Assembly: GCA_000648925.1 (NCBI GenBank)
Contig: JFHF01000046.1
Location: 1-64,000, forward strand
Direction: 5' to 3'
DNA length: 64,000 bases
Source of the DNA: Caballeronia jiangsuensis
GTDB taxonomy: Bacteria; Pseudomonadota; Gammaproteobacteria; Burkholderiales; Burkholderiaceae
The notes under the pieces were generated by a model. That model did not search any database. It had not been told where the DNA came from and saw only the letters and a program-made list of their open reading frames with translations. Each line of letters begins with the position of its first letter. Position 1 is the stretch's first letter. This document shows, in pieces, positions 25,877 through 33,803 of this stretch. The translations under genes were made by a program, and so were the position numbers.

Positions 25877-26416
25877 ATGTCGACGCAAATGCAAGCGAAA
25901 GACGCTGATGGGCCTGAGACGGCATGGGCGAGGCTGGCGTCTCGCGCAATCCGTGTCGCCCTCACACGTCAAGATGTGAGCTATGCACAGCTTGCCGCAG
26001 AGCTTAATCGGATGGGCGTCACGGAGTCAGCTCGATCGGTTGAGGGAAAAGTACAACGAGGCACTTTTCGTTTCACCTTCTTCCTTCAAGCGCTCGTGGC
26101 GGCGCGGGTCGATTGCACGGAGGCTTGGTCGCAGAGGCTGGAGGCGGCTGGTACATGGGAGGTCCGCGCTTGTAGCCTACTGAGCTACTTGATGTCGCAA
26201 CAGCCATGGCTTGATTGGCGGCTCCTTGCGCGGCGACTCTCGGAGATCGGCATCGAAATTCAGCCTGAGAACCTGCGAATACAAGGTGAGGAAGGGATTT
26301 TTTCCGCGGCGTTGTTTTTTCAATGCGCCACTGTTTGCCGGTTCGAGGACGTTCGATCGTTCCTCGACTTCTCGTCTTTGAACGTCGCTGCCTTAGCGGG
26401 CAGGGCGGGCTCCTGA
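25877..26416 (+). CDS. DUF6471 domain-containing protein (long form)
   Basis: 179 residues. Residues 20-75 carry the DUF6471 pattern: AIRVALTRQDVSYAQLAAEL, MGVTESARSVEGKVQRGTFRFTFFLQALVA. This is a lambda-repressor-like helical module. A second, diverged copy follows at about residues 105-160 (MSQQPWLDWRLLARRLSEIGI, FSAALFFQCATV), so the protein is an internal duplication. DUF6471 is of unknown function but is built like a DNA-binding HTH. A good promoter and short leader precede the ATG. A single-domain relative lies at 28652-28897. Confidence 0.75.
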   Translation: MSTQMQAKDADGPETAWARLASRAIRVALTRQDVSYAQLAAELNRMGVTESARSVEGKVQRGTFRFTFFLQALVAARVDCTEAWSQRLEAAGTWEVRACSLLSYLMSQQPWLDWRLLARRLSEIGIEIQPENLRIQGEEGIFSAALFFQCATVCRFEDVRSFLDFSSLNVAALAGRAGS

Positions 26417-26437
26417 AGTCCAGTCGACTTCCATTCC

Positions 26438-26465
26438 TTGCAAGTTTCGCGACGTTGTATATAAT
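26438..26465 (+). promoter_or_regulatory. Sigma70-type promoter before the 26573 gene
   Basis: TTGCAA at 26438-26443, a 16-base spacer and a perfect TATAAT at 26460-26465. Confidence 0.55.
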
Positions 26466-26572
26466 CCGAGAGACGTGTAGAAATACACGCTCCGTCGCAG
26501 GCTATAAGTCTAATTACACAAGCTCGCGCGTCTCCTTCAGCAGGTTGCCCACGATTCAGCGCAAATTCGCAG

Positions 26573-27151
26573 ATGAAAGGCAAGCCTGCTCCTTCCGGTT
26601 TGAGTCTCATGTCAACGTCGGATATTTGCTCGGCTTCAGTCGAGCTGGAAATCGGACTGGTTGAATGGCGCGTGTTGGCAATCGTGCCAAGCGGCGGTTT
26701 CCACTTCGTCGGCTTCAACGAAGTGACGCGCGTTGGTCGAGTAAGTTCGCCAATCGTATCGTTTGACTGTAGGGATAGAAGAGGGCTCACCACCTCCGGC
26801 CGTTTCTATCGGCTTAATGGCGACAGTGGTTTGCCCAGGCCCGCTGAATCCGTATGGTCCATCTACTGTTTTAGAAACCGCATTGGAGATTACTTCGATG
26901 CGACGCACCTTTTCGCGCCGGAGGACCGCATGACTTCGCCAAGTGACCGGACTCGTGCGGTGCTCGACACGCGTTGGTTTCTGCAGACGCTGGCCGAGGG
27001 CGAGCAGACATCCATCGCAGGGTTGGTGCGCAGTGTTGCAATCGGCCTCCTTCGGCATTATCCGACGGACACTGAAATGGCTGTTTCAGCAACCGTCGCT
27101 CCGACGATCTGGTCGGCGCCGCGCAAGGACCGCGCCGATGAACGACGGTGA
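26573..27151 (+). CDS. Unrecognised protein between DUF6471 and HAD-like genes
   Basis: 192 residues from the ATG at 26573; an ATG at 26609 is an alternative. The first half is beta-rich (LEIGLVEWRVLAIV, FHFVGFNEVTRVGRVSSPIVSF, TTSGRFYRL), the pattern of a small beta-sandwich or SH3-like domain. The second half is helical and ends in a basic tail. No family is recognised. A TATAAT promoter lies about 110 bases upstream. It is followed after 49 bases by the 27201 gene, probably in the same transcript. Confidence 0.55.
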   Translation: MKGKPAPSGLSLMSTSDICSASVELEIGLVEWRVLAIVPSGGFHFVGFNEVTRVGRVSSPIVSFDCRDRRGLTTSGRFYRLNGDSGLPRPAESVWSIYCFRNRIGDYFDATHLFAPEDRMTSPSDRTRAVLDTRWFLQTLAEGEQTSIAGLVRSVAIGLLRHYPTDTEMAVSATVAPTIWSAPRKDRADERR

Positions 27152-27200
27152 GCAGGCAACACTGATAGCGTAGCTCGGCGCGCCTGTCTGACCGTACCGA

Positions 27201-27617
27201 ATGCTTATGAGCAGCGCCCGCGAAAGTAACTGTTCTGATCCCAATCGTTTCACCCACGTTTCGTTATATCTGGGCGACTGCGAAGGTCCGTCGTGCAGCT
27301 TGGTATGCGATGGCGTGTCAGATGCTTCGGGAGGCTCGATCTGGGCGCGTGCGCTCGATGCGCTGGCGAAACCTTCGCCGCCCGGTCCTTATCCGTCAGC
27401 AACGCAGACGACGTTGTTTGTCTACGAAAGTGTCGGTGCCACGCTTGTGCGCGATGTCAATCCAGCCGTCACTCGCGTTGACGTAAGGTGCGATGCCGAC
27501 GTGGCGGACGTAACTGTTCGACCGTCTGGCGCTACTGAATTCGATTTTCGCGTTCGGTACGTGGTTGGCGACGATGCAGTGATTATGGCGCGGCGAGCGC
27601 TGCAATTCTTGTTGTGA
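27201..27617 (+). CDS. Unrecognised protein; domain shared with 27768-28559
   Basis: 138 residues. The pattern FTHVSLYLGD...SGGSIWARALD...GPYPSATQTTLFVYESVG...TRVDVRCDADVADVTVR is repeated in the C-terminal half of the next gene (VTVYLGAHS, PYPYATRTTAFITRKSAG, ARLDIAVLGRVCFASVY). The shared domain is about 120 residues and beta-rich. I recognise no family. It lies between two other genes on the same strand, and was probably duplicated. Confidence 0.55.
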   Translation: MLMSSARESNCSDPNRFTHVSLYLGDCEGPSCSLVCDGVSDASGGSIWARALDALAKPSPPGPYPSATQTTLFVYESVGATLVRDVNPAVTRVDVRCDADVADVTVRPSGATEFDFRVRYVVGDDAVIMARRALQFLL

Positions 27618-27767
27618 TTTCGGCCCGGGCACGCTGATCGACATCTCGCAGCTTGAGGCGGACGGTTGACTGGGCGGCACAAGGTCGACCGAGGCTGGCT
27701 TCATCTACACCCTGCGGCTAGGTACGTCGGAGGGGAAGTGTGCGACATCCTCCGAGGCATATGGCCG

Positions 27768-28559
27768 ATGAACCTCAGCGAAGAAGTCATCACGCGCTTC
27801 GAGTTTCGTGCCCGCTTGGGCTTAAGCGAGGAAATGCTCAACTCGCTTCTTTCCAAGGGCAGCGTCTTTTCCCTTGGATGCGGAAATGAAAAGTCTTTTC
27901 CAGTAATCCTGTCGGAACCACAGCTCGACCGACGCCGGCTTTTCTCTCTGTGCAGGATTATCCGCCCGGCCCCACCCGGTGCGCGGCTTTCGTTTCTAAC
28001 CTCAGGCCATGAGGCGCTTCGGGGAAAGTCGCCTGTCGAGGCGTTACATAACAAGACACAATTTCGCTTGGTACGAGAGATTGCCAGCACTTGGGCGTCG
28101 GAATGGGTCCGAACGATAGTGACGGTCTACCTCGGTGCCCATTCGACGGCGCCAGTTCAAGTGCCAGCGTATGTGGCTATTGACGAGGTCGATCCTCGGC
28201 GCTGTGTCTGGGTCCGAGCAGCTAACGCTATGGGGTCTGGGGGGTACATCGCACCTGAGGCGCCGTATCCGTATGCAACACGAACGACGGCTTTCATCAC
28301 CCGCAAATCAGCCGGATGCTCGCAGGAACTCGTTGACGCAAGGCTCGACATTGCGGTTCTCGGTCGGGTCTGCTTCGCAAGCGTCTATCTTCGCGAGCGA
28401 ACTCTAGGTCGCTATCGGGTGGTGCTGAACGCCGACCGCCTAAATGTCGTTGAGGTATTGGAGGAGATAGTCGGCGTGATGCAGCGCGAAGACTCGGAGA
28501 GACGTCGAAACCACGGATTCGCAACATCGAGCAGAGTCAACGGCGACGCTTCGACGTAA
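27768..28559 (+). CDS. Two-part protein with the same C-terminal domain as 27201-27617
   Basis: About 263 residues from the ATG at 27768. An upstream GTG- or ATG-type start would add 34 residues that look non-coding. The N-terminal 100 residues include VITRFEFRARLGLSEEMLNSLLSKGSVFSL, which has the look of a helix-turn-helix. The rest, from about residue 125, is the domain shared with the preceding protein. A fused HTH suggests that this copy acts on DNA while the short one does not. The family is unknown. Confidence 0.55.
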   Translation: MNLSEEVITRFEFRARLGLSEEMLNSLLSKGSVFSLGCGNEKSFPVILSEPQLDRRRLFSLCRIIRPAPPGARLSFLTSGHEALRGKSPVEALHNKTQFRLVREIASTWASEWVRTIVTVYLGAHSTAPVQVPAYVAIDEVDPRRCVWVRAANAMGSGGYIAPEAPYPYATRTTAFITRKSAGCSQELVDARLDIAVLGRVCFASVYLRERTLGRYRVVLNADRLNVVEVLEEIVGVMQREDSERRRNHGFATSSRVNGDAST

Positions 28560-28580
28560 AAATCTCGTTTTAGACGTATT

Positions 28581-28598
28581 AATCCCATATATGGGATT
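28581..28598. promoter_or_regulatory. Perfect 18-base palindrome, HipB-type operator candidate
   Basis: AATCCCATATATGGGATT, upstream of the DUF6471 gene at 28652. The core ATCC-N8-GGAT fits the half-site spacing known for HipB operators (TATCC-N8-GGATA). A one-mismatch copy lies at 29129-29146 in front of the next gene. Confidence 0.6.
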
Positions 28599-28651
28599 TT
28601 AGAGGCGACGCAGCATAGGGCGGGGAATAATGAGCGTTTTCCTACGCCCCT

Positions 28652-28897
28652 ATGCGGATGACCGACTGGTATCAGATGGCTGGCAACGTCCTGCGTGCAG
28701 AGCTTGCTCGGCAAGGCGTGAGCTATCGCCAGTTAGCGCGGATGCTTACAGACATCGGTGTGGACGAAACAGAGCGCGCCATCGCGAACAAACTGTCTCG
28801 CGGAAGCTTTAGCTTCGCGTTCTTCCTTCAATGCATGCGGGCCCTCGGGCGAGTCGACGTCAAGCTCGATTTGACACACGTTCCCGGGAAAGGGTGA
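28652..28897 (+). CDS. DUF6471 domain-containing protein (single domain)
   Basis: 81 residues. Almost the whole length is the DUF6471 module: WYQMAGNVLRAELARQGVSYRQLARML, GVDETERAIANKLSRGSFSFAFFLQCMRALG. It is helical and HTH-like, and the 'NKLSRGSFS.AFFLQC' block is the family's most constant part. It matches the first half of the protein at 25877-26416. The gene lies just after a perfect palindrome that may be its own operator. Function unknown, possibly a small DNA-binding regulator. Confidence 0.8.
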   Translation: MRMTDWYQMAGNVLRAELARQGVSYRQLARMLTDIGVDETERAIANKLSRGSFSFAFFLQCMRALGRVDVKLDLTHVPGKG

Positions 28898-29125
28898 TCA
28901 GATTTTCGTGTAGGAGCGATGGCGCTTCATTACCGTTACGAAGACGCTTCTCGCGAGCCGCCGCACGGGATCCCTGTAAGGTAGAACCATCATCACGCGG
29001 GCTAGACGGGGCGCCGTTAGGCCCATCAGGGGCAGCATAAGCACCCTTCGCCCGTTTCGACTTACCTCTAAGACTTACATTGAACCTGCGCACAACGAAC
29101 GCCTGCAAAGGCTCACCTTGTTGCG

Positions 29126-29146
29126 TATAATCTCATATATGGGATT
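29126..29146 (+). promoter_or_regulatory. Promoter with second HipB-type palindrome
   Basis: TATAAT at 29126-29131 overlaps AATCTCATATATGGGATT at 29129-29146, which differs by one base from the palindrome at 28581. A repressor bound here would cover the -10 region and start site of the HAD-like gene. Confidence 0.6.
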
Positions 29147-29160
29147 AAAATCTCCTTTAT

Positions 29161-29814
29161 GTGGTGGTAATTGGGTGTATTGGGCGCGAAACCCCGGTGC
29201 TTGCCGCCACGGACGGCTTGCCGGCGTTCCGTGCTGACAAGCTGTGGGACTTGGGAATCGACGATATGCACGCAACATTGAACCATGTTGACTGGAGCAA
29301 GCCGGTTATCTACTTGGGATTCGGCGGCGTTCTCCATGTTGGCGCGGCGACGATGGACAGAGAGGGAAACATTCGCCTTCGCGGCGGACAGCAAACCTTC
29401 GAGTATGCGAGGTTGCTTGCCGACTTGTTGCGCCCGTATCCGTCCGTGCAGATCGTTCTAAGTTGCGGCTGGATTGATACCCTCGGCGAAACGCTAACGT
29501 CGAACCTTCTCCCAACGGACTTGCGAAAGCGGGTTGTCGGAAGTACCAAGCTATTCAGCGAGGGGCTGGACGGCTATGAGGAGGGTCAACGTAGGGTCAT
29601 GCGCGTTCTTCGCCACGCGCAAACGACCGGCGTTCGTCGCTGGCTTGCGCTTGATGTGACAGTGTCGGCGGTCCCAGTTGCCCGCTGGAAAAACTTCCTC
29701 GTGACACGCGCCGACGTGGCTTTGGGTTCGATAACCACCCAGCGGCAACTGCAGTCGTGGCTTCGCGAGAACGCAACAGATACGCCGTGTGACGCGGTCC
29801 GTCGCGCGGCGTAA
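29161..29814 (+). CDS. HAD-like protein lacking catalytic aspartates (copy 2)
   Basis: Up to 217 residues from a GTG at 29161; an ATG at 29266 begins just before the HAD fold and may be the true start. The first strand reads KPVIYLGFGGVLHV where active relatives of this HAD group have YLDFDGVLH, so both aspartates are replaced by glycine. The rest is well kept: FEYARLLADLLRPYPSVQIVLSCGW (with the serine/threonine-region strand), DLRKRVVGSTKLF, GVRRWLALD. Copy 1 is at 25230-25733. The promoter overlaps a palindromic operator, so expression is probably repressed by a nearby XRE-type protein. Confidence 0.65.
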   Translation: MVVIGCIGRETPVLAATDGLPAFRADKLWDLGIDDMHATLNHVDWSKPVIYLGFGGVLHVGAATMDREGNIRLRGGQQTFEYARLLADLLRPYPSVQIVLSCGWIDTLGETLTSNLLPTDLRKRVVGSTKLFSEGLDGYEEGQRRVMRVLRHAQTTGVRRWLALDVTVSAVPVARWKNFLVTRADVALGSITTQRQLQSWLRENATDTPCDAVRRAA

Positions 29815-30407
29815 CCCGCGATTTCCTCGTCGATATAAACCGGCTTCCCTACCTTCTTTGCTGGAGGAGGGGGCTCAATACGCCGCGGCCAGCGAAGTGC
29901 ACCAAGCGGACGTTCATGGGTGCGACCCTGGGAGGAACAGTCGGAAGGGGAACAGCGAGGCGCACATGCCCTCGAATAATTCGATTGAGTCACGGCGATG
30001 TACGCCGACCGTGATGCCCGTCAAAGGGCGAAACTCCCCCGGCCCAACCTCATCACGGTTGGCTAAGGGGGCGTTTTGCCCAAAATTCAAGACTCTCTTG
30101 GTAACCTAGAGAGTCTCTGCCCGCCTGGACGGCATGCACGTTGAACATGCTGCTTTGGCTTTTTGCTTTCCCCAACCAAGGCACGCTTCGTTGTCGTCGC
30201 TTCGCTTTTGCGGAAAAGAAATGTTCTAGCTCGGCTTCAAGCATCGGCGAGAGATCCCTTTCACCGACGCAGAGCCTGCATGTCGAGAACCCACTGCTAA
30301 GTGTGGAGACGAGCATGAGACCGGCGCAGTGACAACGAGTTATCGGTGACGACGGTTCGGAACCCTGCATGACATGGGCAATTGAATTCTCGAGCTAGAG
30401 TCTGAGG
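29815..30407. other. 590 bases without a recognisable gene
   Basis: A perfect inverted repeat, AGACTCTCT and AGAGAGTCT with a nine-base loop, lies at about 30089-30115, with no T-run after it. Otherwise I see nothing. Confidence 0.4.
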
Positions 30408-30713
30408 TTAAGGATAATGCCTGTCAGAAATCGACCGGAGAAACAGTTCAGCGGCGCTAAGCGCGGAATAGTCTGGGGCCGTTCCGTCTCTCTCCAGCAA
30501 TCGCTGTAACTCTCGGACATGTTCTTTCGGAACAAGAATCCACTCGGCCTCCATCGCTGCGGCCAGCGCAGACAATGTTGAGTTCGCTTCACTGTCAGTC
30601 CCCACTAGGGCGGAACTCAGAGCAGGCATCGACATGCTCATGCGTTCGGCCAACGTCTCAAGCGCGACGCCTCGCTGGAGCATCAAAGATTCGAATTGAG
30701 TCAGAAAGGACAT
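30408..30713 (-). CDS. XRE-type helix-turn-helix regulator
   Basis: About 101 residues from the ATG at 30713. Residues 4-55 form an XRE-like HTH (FESLMLQRGVALETLAERMSMSMPALSSAL, STLSALAAAMEAE), followed by WILVPKEHVRELQRLLER, a tail common in HipB- and HigA-like regulators. It could be one of the proteins that bind the ATCC-N8-GGAT palindromes at 28581 and 29129. No toxin partner adjoins it. Confidence 0.65.
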   Translation of the reverse strand: MSFLTQFESLMLQRGVALETLAERMSMSMPALSSALVGTDSEANSTLSALAAAMEAEWILVPKEHVRELQRLLERDGTAPDYSALSAAELFLRSISDRHYP

Positions 30714-30864
30714 GACAAGTCTCCAGCGCGAGTTGAGCGCGACGATGGCTTGGGACCTTCGACATGCCGGCGGCAAGCCAGCCGCGCATGATCGCCTTTC
30801 ACCTGAATGCTACTGCACAACGGCACCTTGGGCGACGAATTGTGGAAGGGGCGAGACGAGATGA

Positions 30865-31464
30865 ATGCGCAACGTTGTTTTCTTGGGCTGTTCGGATGAT
30901 TGTGTGGAACTCTGTAAGGTAGCGCTGTCTAATGAGTACTTTACGCTCTGGGCGGACTATGTGAAGTTAACCGAACCTTGTGAGTCCGTTTCCACACGAA
31001 AATCCGAATACCCTGGTTTGAACGATTTGCCGCAAGGCTCGATCGTCGACGTCCACACCCACTCGCTTTACGTCGTGAAGACCATGCGCGGGCAATTCCG
31101 GAAGGGGATGAATCTCGAGCACTGGGATTTTCTCTCTGACGCGGTCAACCGTCACCGCATCGTCAATTTCCACTACGTTTGTGGCCACGCCGGTCACCGA
31201 ATGAACGAGTTGGCCGACAGTCTCGCGAAAAAAGGTTCGACGCTTTCTCAGCGCAATTCGAAGTCTCTCGTGAATCGGTCTGCGTCACGCTCAGTCATTG
31301 GCGGAGCCAATCAATTTCGAAGGTTGCGGCTCGAAAGGAGCAGACGTCAAGGAGGACCTTGGCCGCGATCTGTTAACGGCGGAAAGTTTGTGCCGCCTCG
31401 AGGAAGCATCGCAGAAAAACGTGGGATAGAGTCGGCTGTCGGTGCGGGCGTCCACCCAATGTGA
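30865..31464 (+). pseudogene. RNase H-like remnant
   Basis: Residues about 58-125 match the C-terminal half of RNase HI: IVDVHTHSLYVVKTMRG, LEHWDFLSDAVNRH, and YVCGHAGHRMNELADSLAKKG. The N-terminal half with the first two catalytic acids is absent, and the aspartate of the usual TDSxYV is a histidine here, so no active site can form. After about residue 130 the translation is basic and low-quality, and it runs antisense through the end of tniQ, so the real end is probably earlier. It is most likely a decayed gene fragment. Confidence 0.55.
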
Positions 31465-32266
31465 GTCGCATAAGCCAAGTTGTTGTAGCCGGCTGTGCCA
31501 GCGATAAACCATACGCATCTAAAAGTTGCTTGCCGAAGAATTGCTCACATTCAGTTATCAGCCGCCGGCGGGTCTCGCGGTCGCGAAGGTCTTCGTACCC
31601 TCGAGCGCGCAGCGCAGCAACGTATCCTTCGGCACAGTCCCGCCAACTTCCCGGCTCAAGTTGCAGGGCTTCAGAAGCGAGCACGCACAGAAGCCGTAGA
31701 ACGCTTTTGGATGCGCAAAACCAAGGACGTAACGTATGAGTTTCGCTCGGCAGAAAAACTGTTTCTTTCCGTAATCCATCAGGAAGATATGCTGAGGTTT
31801 CTAGTAGCCGCGAATTATGCTTCGGACATGTCAGCACGCCAGGAACGGCGTGTGTTCTGTGCCAATAAGCCTCGCCAAACTCGCGCTCATCCTGAGCCGC
31901 GCAAGCTGAACAATATCGCCTGAACGATACGCGTCGACTTCGATTTGTGAATTGCGCCCCGTACGCAGAACGTGACTGAAGTCCATCGCCATGGATTGCT
32001 GCCCGTCGTAGAACTGCGATCTCCGACGTATCGTAGGTCAAACATACGAACGCAAAGAGCGTGTGCTTTTCCAGCAGATCGGCAGCCGATGTAGCCGTGT
32101 AGTCCGATAAACGCAACAGGTTGCCTGGCACAATGAAGGACGGGTATCTTGGGGGCACAAGTCTTGAAATCTGAACCATCGTTTCCACGGAAAGACCGAG
32201 ACGACGCGAAGACCGAATCAATAGACTTCCCAAAAGCTCGTCGGGATAGGGTCTCGGAAAAAGCAT
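31373..32266 (-). CDS. tniQ: Short TniQ/TnsD-like target selector
   Basis: About 297 residues from the ATG at 32266, chosen for GGGAG ten bases upstream and because the TniQ fold starts here (FPRPYPDELLGSLLIR). Family marks are KHTLFAF (residues 68-74), the zinc ligands C119 and C122 in YCSACA and C147 and H150 in TCPKH, and FGEAYWHRTH between them. The last part (TTWLMRLTLGG, PTLSHVFLRCFL) matches the middle of Tn7 TnsD, so the protein is like the first 320 residues of TnsD without its long C-terminal DNA-binding part. It would link TnsC to a target. It is separated from tnsA by 6.5 kb, which is unusual. Confidence 0.88.
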   Translation of the reverse strand: MLFPRPYPDELLGSLLIRSSRRLGLSVETMVQISRLVPPRYPSFIVPGNLLRLSDYTATSAADLLEKHTLFAFVCLTYDTSEIAVLRRAAIHGDGLQSRSAYGAQFTNRSRRVSFRRYCSACAAQDEREFGEAYWHRTHAVPGVLTCPKHNSRLLETSAYLPDGLRKETVFLPSETHTLRPWFCASKSVLRLLCVLASEALQLEPGSWRDCAEGYVAALRARGYEDLRDRETRRRLITECEQFFGKQLLDAYGLSLAQPATTTWLMRLTLGGRPHRQPTLSHVFLRCFLEAAQTFRR

Positions 32267-32394
32267 TGTGTGCAGACTCCCGGCTGTAGGCGACTGGGTG
32301 CTAATGCCAAAACTCGCGCGACCCGGGCTTGCACCCAATCGACCAATTGCTCGTTTAATCGAGCATATCGGCTTTATTGGCCGATTTGACGAAC

Positions 32395-32736
32395 ATGAAA
32401 GTTGACCAGACAGCTAGCCTTCCGCCCTTCTTGCTCAAGCAAAGCCGACAACTCGGCGAGCTTTTAAGCCGCCTGCGCGTCGCGCGAGGTGTCAAGCAAA
32501 CTGATGCAGCCGCTCGGGCTGGATTGTCGCGCAACACCGTCTATCGGCTGGAGCACGGAGACCCGGGTCTCGCGGTAGGGCAGATTTTCCGCTACCTCGA
32601 AGCCATCGCGCCGGGAACCACGCTCGAGAGTCTTTACGAGCAAAAGGACCCTGCATTACTTGCGCAAGCTGCTCGTGAACGAAGAACCCGAGTGAGCGGC
32701 TTGAGCGCGGCCGAGCTCGACGAGCTGAACTTCTGA
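32395..32736 (+). CDS. HipB-like XRE regulator
   Basis: About 113 residues from the ATG at 32395. The XRE HTH covers residues 22-80 (LGELLSRLRVARGVKQTDAAARAGLSRNTVYRLEHG, IFRYLEAIAPG). The end, RTRVSGLSAAELDELNF, resembles the C-terminal tail of HipB-type antitoxins. No HipA kinase follows. It is divergent from tniQ, and the gap holds inverted repeats (GCTCG-TTTAAT-CGAGC and ATCGGC...GCCGAT), so it may control tniQ and itself. It is also a candidate for binding the ATCC-N8-GGAT palindromes 3 kb away. Confidence 0.75.
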   Translation: MKVDQTASLPPFLLKQSRQLGELLSRLRVARGVKQTDAAARAGLSRNTVYRLEHGDPGLAVGQIFRYLEAIAPGTTLESLYEQKDPALLAQAARERRTRVSGLSAAELDELNF

Positions 32737-33226
32737 GAACAACATGGCCAACTGAGAAAACAAGTTCACGGTGTTTGCACGGCCAAACCTTCAGGCTGAG
32801 CCGATGATGGGCGTGAACGACTAGAACACATACCCTACCTGATGGAGGCCTCGGAGCGAATTAAGCATAGCCTGCCGGTTCCCGCTGATCTGGAAGCAAT
32901 TTTCGTTGTTGTTTGCGGAGCCTAAGCAGGATCAATGTCACGCATTTCGTAGCCCGCATCTGTAGGCCTACTTTGACGCATGCTAACGTAGGGTTTGATG
33001 AAGAGCGACAGTACCTTCGATAGCTTGAATTGTAGATGTCAGATGAGCGAAGACAAGGCCATCTGAACAGTTGCCGTTGCAAAGTTTCGGGGTACTCGCG
33101 CGAGAAGGTAGAAATTAACGGCTATTCGGGTTTCGTGTGGGAGTCTGTGAAGTGATGCGATCGACAAATGGGTATAAAAGCGCGCTGCGCGGTTGCGCAG
33201 AAGCGGGGCCAACCGATGACGTTTCA
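32737..33226. other. 490 bases without a recognisable gene
   Basis: No frame shows protein features. TGAGAACAA and TGAGAAAACAAG occur as a loose direct repeat at about 32735-32762. Confidence 0.4.
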
Positions 33227-33661
33227 TCACAGCGGGAGCTTGGCCCGTGAGAATTGTTGCACCTGATCGAAAATCACAACGCCGTCACGGATGCTCAACG
33301 GCACAGACAGCGTCTGCCATGCGCGCCAGGGACTGATAAAGTGCAACCGGTGCTTGAGCGAAGGCTCACTGGAGAAACGGTTGACGATGTCGCGAAACTC
33401 GTTCTGATCATTGGAGAAAAGCGGACCCAGTACACCCACCGCCTGGTCGCGAACTATTTGGCAACGCGCCCCCGACCTGGTCGTAGCAATGTGACTCTTG
33501 AGTCTTGAATCTAAGCCACTGTGCTGATAGAACGCTCGCCATTGCTCCCGGCCGTGCAGGGCCGCGATTCGACGCCATGCGTGCAACAACACGGGTATGC
33601 GCGCGTGCTTTCCGCCGTTCATCGGCGAGGACGACACATCAAAAGTCCGCTGTAGCGCCAT
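33227..33661 (-). CDS. Hypothetical protein
   Basis: Up to 144 residues; an ATG at 33622 is an alternative start. The sequence has a clear coding character (HAWRRIAALHGREQWRAFYQHSGLD, FSNDQNEFRDIVNRFSSE, SVPLSIRDGVVIFDQV), is soluble and basic, and matches nothing I can name. It is followed upstream by a DnaA-box region. Confidence 0.45.
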   Translation of the reverse strand: MALQRTFDVSSSPMNGGKHARIPVLLHAWRRIAALHGREQWRAFYQHSGLDSRLKSHIATTRSGARCQIVRDQAVGVLGPLFSNDQNEFRDIVNRFSSEPSLKHRLHFISPWRAWQTLSVPLSIRDGVVIFDQVQQFSRAKLPL

Positions 33662-33681
33662 CCCGCCTTGAGGTTATCCGG

Positions 33682-33690
33682 TTATCCACA
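33682..33690 (+). promoter_or_regulatory. Perfect DnaA-box sequence
   Basis: TTATCCACA matches the consensus. It follows a direct repeat GGTTATCC and is followed by TGTGGG and TGTGGAAAA, partial boxes. One box with partial repeats is not enough to call an origin, and no replication gene adjoins it. Confidence 0.3.
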
Positions 33691-33803
33691 GAATTTGTGG
33701 GCAAGCCTGTGGAAAACAGAAGCGCCGATCGGCCATTGGTCTGCACTAACCCCCGTCGGAGAGCCGGTAGACCCACGTGCCGCTTCCGGCATCTCCGTGA
33801 GTA

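Noticed and set aside
33670-33720. A replication origin at the DnaA box
   Set aside because: One perfect box and two partial ones, no replication initiator gene, no AT-rich unwinding region.
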